DNA of 46,486 bases from JAVJUS01 sp040220455 (GTDB lineage Bacteria > Pseudomonadota > Alphaproteobacteria > DSM-16000 > Inquilinaceae). The first letter of the stretch is position 1; the number at the start of each line of letters is the position of its first letter. Below, piece by piece: positions 42,287 through 46,486 of this stretch. Position numbers and translations under genes: made by a program. The stretch is taken from contig JAVJUS010000072.1 in assembly GCA_040220455.1 (NCBI GenBank), positions 1 through 46,486 of the forward strand, given 5' to 3'. Under the pieces are notes generated by a model. That model did no database searches. It saw nothing but the letters and a program-made list of their open reading frames with translations, and was not told the DNA's origin.

Positions 42287-42955
42287 ATGACTCGCACCGA
42301 CGCCGCCGGCACGCCGCCGGACGACAGGCCCCTCGACGACGGCACGCCGGAGCTCGCCGCGGCCGACGACCCCTTCGACCTCTTCGCCGAGTGGATGGCC
42401 GAGGCCGAGGCGCACGAGGTCAACGACCCCAACGCCATGGCGCTGGCGACCGTCGGCGCGGACGGCCAGCCGAGCGTGCGGATGGTCCTGCTCAAGGGGG
42501 TGGACGAGGCCGGCGCCGAGCCGCGCGGCTTCGTCTTCTACACCAACCTGGAAAGCCGCAAGGGCGTCCAGCTCGCCGCCAACGGCAAGGCCGCGCTGTG
42601 CTTCCACTGGAAGAGCCTGCGCCGCCAGATCCGGGTCGAGGGCCCGGTGCTGGCCGTCTCCGAGGAGGAGGCGGACGCCTATTTCGAGAGCCGGCCGCGC
42701 GGCTCGCGCATCGGCGCCTGGGCGTCGAAGCAGTCGCGCCCGCTGTCGGGCCGGGCGGAGCTGCTGCGCCGGGCGGCGGAGGTCGGCGCGCGCCATGCCG
42801 TCGGGCGCATTCCCAGGCCACCGCACTGGTCGGGCTTCCGCGTCGTGCCGGCGCGGATCGAGTTCTGGCGCGATCGCCCCTTCCGCCTGCACGACCGGTT
42901 GGTCTATCACCGGGACCAGAACGGCGCCTGGACGACGGAGCGGCTTTATCCCTGA
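42287..42955 (+). CDS. pdxH: Pyridoxamine/pyridoxine 5'-phosphate oxidase
   Basis: A 222-aa FMN enzyme that oxidises PNP or PMP to pyridoxal 5'-phosphate, the last step of vitamin B6 synthesis. The order of motifs matches PdxH: 'DPNAMALATVGADGQPSVRMVLLKG' (about 46-70), 'FVFYTNLESRKG', 'AALCFHWKSLRRQIRVEGPV', 'SRPRGSRIGAWASKQSRPL', and the end 'WSGFRVVPARIEFW' with 'RLHDRLVYHR' and 'WTTERLYP' closing. The N-terminal 25 residues are Asp/Pro-rich and variable. It is followed after 60 bp by the CDF transporter on the same strand, so they may share a transcript. Confidence 0.97.
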   Translation: MTRTDAAGTPPDDRPLDDGTPELAAADDPFDLFAEWMAEAEAHEVNDPNAMALATVGADGQPSVRMVLLKGVDEAGAEPRGFVFYTNLESRKGVQLAANGKAALCFHWKSLRRQIRVEGPVLAVSEEEADAYFESRPRGSRIGAWASKQSRPLSGRAELLRRAAEVGARHAVGRIPRPPHWSGFRVVPARIEFWRDRPFRLHDRLVYHRDQNGAWTTERLYP

Positions 42956-43015
42956 TCGCCGGGGCGGCCGCGGGCCGGGCGCGCCCGCGATCGGGGCAGG
43001 GGGCCCGGGACGAGC

Positions 43016-43945
43016 GTGACCACGGCCGAGACCGGCGGCGAGCCGGGCAATCCGCGCCTCAGGCGGGCGGCGGCGCTGGCCAGCGTCGCGGTGGCGCTGA
43101 CCCTGTCGGCGGCGAAGCTCTTCGCCTGGCTCGCGACGGGCTCGGTGACGATCCTGTCGAGCCTGCTCGACAGCCTGGTCGATCTCGCGGCCTCGACATT
43201 GACCCTGCTCGCCGTGACCCACGCCCAGCGCCCGCCCGACCGGTCCCACCGCTACGGCCACGGCAAGGCGGAGCCCCTGGGCGCGCTCGCCCAGGCCGCG
43301 TTCATCCTGGGCTCGGCCGCGTTCCTGAGCTTCGAGGCGATCGCCCGCCTGGCGGAGCCCGCGCCGATCGCGGCGACGGGGATCGGCATCGCGGTCATGG
43401 TCGGCGCCATCGTGCTGACGCTCGCCCTGGTCGGGTTCCAGCTCTATGTCGTGCGGACCACAGGTTCGCTCGCCATCGACGCCGACAGCCTGCACTACCG
43501 CGGCGACCTGGCGATCGCGGTCGGCGTGATCCTCACGCTGCTGGTGGCCGAGCGCTATCCCTGGGTCGACCCGGTCGTCGCCATGGCGATCGCCGCCTAT
43601 CTGCTCCACTCGGCCTGGAAGATCGGCCGGTCCTCGCTCGACGTGCTCATGGACAGGGAACTGCCGCAGGGCGACCGCGCCCGCATCAAGGCGATCGTGC
43701 TGGCGGACGACCGCGTGCGCGGCCTGCACGACCTGCGCACGCGGTCGTCCGGCACCCAGGCCTTCATCGAGCTGCACCTGGAGCTCGACGGCGCCCTGTC
43801 CCTGGCCGTCGCCCACCGCATCGCCGACGACGTGGAAGACGCCCTCAAGGCCGCCTTCCCGGGCGCCGAAGTCGCCGTCCACCAGGAACCCGCCGGACTC
43901 GAAGACGAGCGCCTGGACGATCGCATCGCGGAGGGGCGGGGGTAG
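43016..43945 (+). CDS. Cation diffusion facilitator (FieF/ZitB-like metal efflux)
   Basis: A 309-aa inner-membrane metal/proton antiporter. Six membrane helices are visible. The metal site of the FieF type is complete: D-x3-D in 'LLDSLVDLAAS' and H-x3-D in 'DSLHYRGDLAI'. 'HRYGHGKAEPLGAL' is the conserved cytoplasmic loop. From about 215 the C-terminal cytoplasmic domain follows ('VRGLHDLRTRSSGTQAFIELHLELDG', 'EVAVHQEPAG'). The start is GTG at 43016 with GGGACGAGC upstream. A D/D/H/D site can carry zinc, iron or manganese, so the metal is not fixed. It is the last gene before the base composition changes at about 43950. Confidence 0.94.
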   Translation: MTTAETGGEPGNPRLRRAAALASVAVALTLSAAKLFAWLATGSVTILSSLLDSLVDLAASTLTLLAVTHAQRPPDRSHRYGHGKAEPLGALAQAAFILGSAAFLSFEAIARLAEPAPIAATGIGIAVMVGAIVLTLALVGFQLYVVRTTGSLAIDADSLHYRGDLAIAVGVILTLLVAERYPWVDPVVAMAIAAYLLHSAWKIGRSSLDVLMDRELPQGDRARIKAIVLADDRVRGLHDLRTRSSGTQAFIELHLELDGALSLAVAHRIADDVEDALKAAFPGAEVAVHQEPAGLEDERLDDRIAEGRG

Positions 43946-43959
43946 GGGCCGGGCGGCAA

Positions 43960-44112
43960 GACTTATGCGCGGACTGCGTCGTTGCGTTGGTTGGCTCATC
44001 GGCCGTCGGGGCGCTGGTAGACGGTACGATCTCAGTCTTTGCGCATGTCTGGCTCTGGTGGCCAAAATTCGAGAAGAGCCTCGCAGGGCTTGATAACGCA
44101 AAAATATGCTGA
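43960..44112 (+). pseudogene. Truncated ORF fragment at the left edge of the accessory segment
   Basis: About 50 codons end at a TGA at 44110-44112. They read like the C-terminus of a small membrane protein ('VVALVGSSAVGALVDGTISV', then 'FAHVWLWWPKFEKSLAGLD'). There is no good start codon; a TTG at 43987 would give 41 aa without a ribosome-binding site. The codon use fits the downstream island and not the CDF gene. I read it as a gene remnant left by an insertion or deletion at the island border. It could also be chance. Confidence 0.25.
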
Positions 44113-44150
44113 TATTTTCCCGTTATCGCAAGTTGGCTCCCGAGGACCTT

Positions 44151-44816
44151 ATGACCGACCCGATCGACCGTATCCTGGCAAGCTACCCGGCGGCCTTCTT
44201 CCAAGGTTTGGCTGAACAGATGGATGCGGCGTTCGCGAAGGCATTGCGCGTAACACGGCAGCACTACGACGAACCCGAGCGCGCCAACATGCTTGGGCAG
44301 GCGCGCCACGCATGTTGTGAGGAAGGATTCCGGGCGGCCGCGCAGTTTGCCGGCATGGAGGCAATAGCACCGCATACAGAGCCCGCAGGCGGTCGCTACA
44401 GCCTAGTAAGCCACGAAGGCGTGCACCTGATCCGGGGCAACGTGCAGGCGCATTGCGGTACACCCCGTCCGACACGCTTCAGGACTGCATGGGCGGAGCT
44501 CAATGCTTGGCTAGACCCGATACAGCTCGATTTACTTCAATCCGTTCCGGTGCCGTCCTCAGAATCGCTTTGCGGAATGATCGTTGTGACGGCGCATCGG
44601 CGCAGTGGCGACGTCAGCGTCCCGGCTTTTGTTGGGCTCGGTATCCCGCATTGCGACTTGTCGGATTGGTATATTCTGGAACCGATCCAGACGTTGCTCG
44701 CCCGCTATCACGATCTAGAGACGAAGAACTACACGCCGCTTGAGTCCCCGGTCGAAGTGAAGGATCGGGCAGTGCCGAGCCTTAAGAAGACACCGTCGGG
44801 CGACCCAACGGACTAG
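44151..44816 (+). CDS. Unrecognised 221-aa protein paired with an XRE-ImmA/IrrE gene
   Basis: I do not recognise this family. The protein is soluble, without signal peptide or membrane helix. The N-terminal half is helical ('RILASYPAAFFQGLAEQMDAAF', residues about 6-27). The C-terminal half has strands ('LCGMIVVTAHRRSGDVSVPAFVGLGIP') and ends in a charged tail. The ATG at 44151 follows CGAGGACC; an ATG 45 bases upstream has no ribosome-binding site. Codon use is markedly less GC-biased than in the core genes (many TTG, GTA, CTA and AAT-type codons). It stops 31 bp before the XRE-ImmA gene on the same strand, so the two form an operon. By position it could be the toxin or effector of a two-gene stress or defence module. 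That is inference only. Confidence 0.75.
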   Translation: MTDPIDRILASYPAAFFQGLAEQMDAAFAKALRVTRQHYDEPERANMLGQARHACCEEGFRAAAQFAGMEAIAPHTEPAGGRYSLVSHEGVHLIRGNVQAHCGTPRPTRFRTAWAELNAWLDPIQLDLLQSVPVPSSESLCGMIVVTAHRRSGDVSVPAFVGLGIPHCDLSDWYILEPIQTLLARYHDLETKNYTPLESPVEVKDRAVPSLKKTPSGDPTD

Positions 44817-44847
44817 ACCCCGCCAACGGGGCTTGGGGAGAAGGACC

Positions 44848-46041
44848 ATGCGCAATGGGACACCAGGGTTCAGAGCCGAGCGACTGGTGGAGGCCCGGGA
44901 TTCCCGTGGGCTCACACAGGTGGCGCTCGCTGAGCTAATCAATCGAACGAGCTCTAGCATCTCACGCTGGGAAGGCGGGGAGCAGACGCCTGAACCAGAA
45001 GCGGCGGAGGCGCTAGCTAGGGCGCTCAACGTACCTGTGGCGTTCTTTCTTCGCCCGCTGCCGGATCATGGCCCTGCTCCGATGTTCTTCCGGTCGATGG
45101 CGAGCACTACACAGTCTCTGCGGAAGCGTGCGCAGGCGCGAATGCGATGGGCACAGGATATCTCTCTGAGCCTTCAGGAATGGGTTGACCTTCCCGAGGT
45201 CAACGTCCCGCGTCTGGACGTGACGGATCACAGGGAAATCAGGGATGAAGATATCGAGTACATGGCAAACGAGTGCCGGGCGGCGTGGGAGCTGGGCGCA
45301 GGCCCGATTGCAGACATGCTTCTCGTTGCGGAGAACGCCGGGATCGCCGTCGTGAAAGAGGAAGTCGGCACCGTCAAGATGGACGGGCTATCAAATTGGT
45401 CAACGGCGGACGGTCGGCCCTACGTGCTGATCGCGCGCGACAAGGACACTTGTGTCCGGTCGCGCATGGATGCGGCGCACGAGCTGGGGCACTTAGTACT
45501 GCATCATTGCCTCAAGTCGAAAACTCTCAACAATAGCGGCGACTTCAAGGAAATTGAGCGACAAGCTTTCGATTTCGCCGGGGCGTTCCTGATGCCCGCA
45601 GAGAGCTTCTCGTCGGAAATCTGGTCGCCTTCGCTCAACGCCTTCGTCGCGCTCAAGGGACGCTGGAAGGTGTCCGTAGGCGCGATGATCATGCGCTGCG
45701 CGAAGCTCGACATGCTGAGCGAAGAACATCAACGGCGGCTCTGGAAGTACTACAGTTCACGGGGCTGGCGAAGAAGCGAACCGCTGGACGACGAGCTTGC
45801 GCCGGAGCACCCACGGCTGTTGAGCCGGTCGGTGCGTCTGCTGGTCGAGGAGAACGTGCGCAGCCGCGATGAACTGCTGAGCGATTTTCGGCTGCATGCG
45901 CCCGACGTCGAAGCGCTGTGCGCGCTTCCTCGGGGATACATGACAAGTGAATCCGCTGACGTTGTGGCTCTGCCACGATTGAAGCATTCGCCGCCGTCCA
46001 GTGATAGCGGCGGATCGGTCGTTCCGTTCAAGAGGGTCTGA
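44848..46041 (+). CDS. XRE-family regulator with ImmA/IrrE zinc metallopeptidase domain
   Basis: A 397-aa protein. About 5-62 is a helix-turn-helix of the Cro/C1 type ('LTQVALAELINRTSSSISRWEGG'). About 150-290 is an ImmA/IrrE (DUF955) peptidase with the zinc motif HELGH (H211, E212, H215) followed by 'LVLHH', and 'EIERQAFDFAGAFLMPAESF', the conserved downstream ligand region. The C-terminal 100 residues are of unknown fold. Proteins of this type sense a signal, cut a partner or themselves, and derepress their own operon; examples are the ICEBs1 ImmA and deinococcal IrrE. GGGGAGAAGG precedes the ATG. With the unrecognised gene upstream it forms a two-gene unit. Confidence 0.92.
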   Translation: MRNGTPGFRAERLVEARDSRGLTQVALAELINRTSSSISRWEGGEQTPEPEAAEALARALNVPVAFFLRPLPDHGPAPMFFRSMASTTQSLRKRAQARMRWAQDISLSLQEWVDLPEVNVPRLDVTDHREIRDEDIEYMANECRAAWELGAGPIADMLLVAENAGIAVVKEEVGTVKMDGLSNWSTADGRPYVLIARDKDTCVRSRMDAAHELGHLVLHHCLKSKTLNNSGDFKEIERQAFDFAGAFLMPAESFSSEIWSPSLNAFVALKGRWKVSVGAMIMRCAKLDMLSEEHQRRLWKYYSSRGWRRSEPLDDELAPEHPRLLSRSVRLLVEENVRSRDELLSDFRLHAPDVEALCALPRGYMTSESADVVALPRLKHSPPSSDSGGSVVPFKRV

Positions 46042-46486
46042 ACACCTTTAGGGCGGCGCCCGTATCCATCGGCCTCTTGGCTCCGGTCTCAGATCCAGCA
46101 AGTGACGAGAGCGGCGACGGCCACGGCGGCGAGCTCAACAAATAGCTGCTCCTAGACGCCCTTAGCCGCCCGCCGGACGAACCGTTTTTACAGGGTCTCA
46201 TGCTGGCCTTAGACGGCTTGCGCGTCCCTCCAGCGGGACCCAGACCTCAAGAAATGAACGCGTGACCCAAGTCTCTACCACACTGGGAGTCCTCTCTAGG
46301 GGGCCCGGAGCCTAGAGCATCCTGCGCTCGGCGATGTCGCCCACTCCCCTTGTATCTAGCGAAAGGCGTCGAGTTGTGGTGCAAGCGAGATTGCGCGGGG
46401 ACCGGTGCGCACCGGTCCCCGCGCACGGCGGTCGGCGCCCGCACCCCCTCTGGCCACAACCGTGGGTGAGTCCAGGGACCGCCGCC
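46042..46486. other. Gene-free right end with a 34-bp perfect palindrome
   Basis: 445 bp without a credible gene; the stretch has mixed composition unlike the core. The main feature is an exact 34-bp palindrome at 46392-46425 (left half TGCGCGGGGACCGGTGC, right half its complement). It has no loop and no T-tract, so it could be a protein-binding site or a terminator-like fold. Shorter inverted repeats occur around CTCTAGGGGGCCCGGAGCCTAGAG (about 46296-46317). Confidence 0.5.

Noticed and set aside
46247..46459. 70-codon open frame on the minus strand at the right end
   Set aside because: It runs through the perfect palindrome, has no ribosome-binding site and shows no protein-like pattern.

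Overview
The window is about 46.5 kb of very GC-rich DNA (roughly 70 % G+C by eye, with strong G/C preference at third codon positions). The gene content points to an alphaproteobacterium, probably Rhodospirillales-like: fumC sits next to a ribbon-helix-helix protein, a DUF4169 protein and an AsmA protein lie beside them, and an RT0821-type lipoprotein, pdxH and a DnaJ-family gene are close by. I cannot name the genus. The extreme left edge is homopolymeric and looks like a contig end. I see no tRNA, rRNA, CRISPR array, IS transposase or integrase.

Layout. 92-5616 (minus): a dipeptide/oligopeptide ABC transporter, with a binding protein, a permease, a fused permease-ATPase and a second ATPase; the three membrane/ATPase genes overlap by 4 bp each. 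5861-6193: a YnfA-type membrane protein. 6533-7978: an AT-richer orphan gene with DUF4041 and a GIY-YIG-like T5orf172 domain. 8299-12500: two tandem PhoX-type Tat-exported phosphatases, each with its own matching UUCG terminator. 12805-13902: hpd (tyrosine catabolism). 14207-16045: lepA. 16159-18609: a PAS-PAS-GGDEF-EAL gene broken by one in-frame TAG. 18822-21211: GNAT, SIMPL-like and GST genes.

21299-25734 (minus): a strange HAD phosphatase fused to two degenerate imidazoleglycerol-phosphate-dehydratase-like domains, then galE and a pentapeptide-repeat protein. 25973-26608: a PNPOx-like flavoprotein. 26627-30798: a xylose module with an aldose mutarotase gene divergent from xylB-xylA and a candidate operator in between. 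31019-34284: a translationally coupled pair, a secreted di-haem DUF1111 protein and a CRTAC1/ASPIC protein. 34307-34515: an AT-rich nested-hairpin element. 34535-42955: DUF4169, AsmA, RHH, fumC, DnaJ/CbpA-like, two adjacent long perfect hairpins, a glycine-zipper lipoprotein and pdxH. 43016-43945: a cation diffusion facilitator.

From about 43950 to the right end, base composition and codon use change. This stretch holds a truncated ORF fragment, an unrecognised 221-aa gene and an XRE-ImmA/IrrE metallopeptidase. It looks like the edge of an accessory island and resembles toxin-antitoxin or phage-defence modules.

The most unusual items are the HAD-IGPD-IGPD fusion with complementary loss of metal motifs, the island pair at the right end, the amber codon placed exactly on an EAL catalytic glutamate, a short foreign-looking codon patch inside xylA, and several striking palindromic elements.
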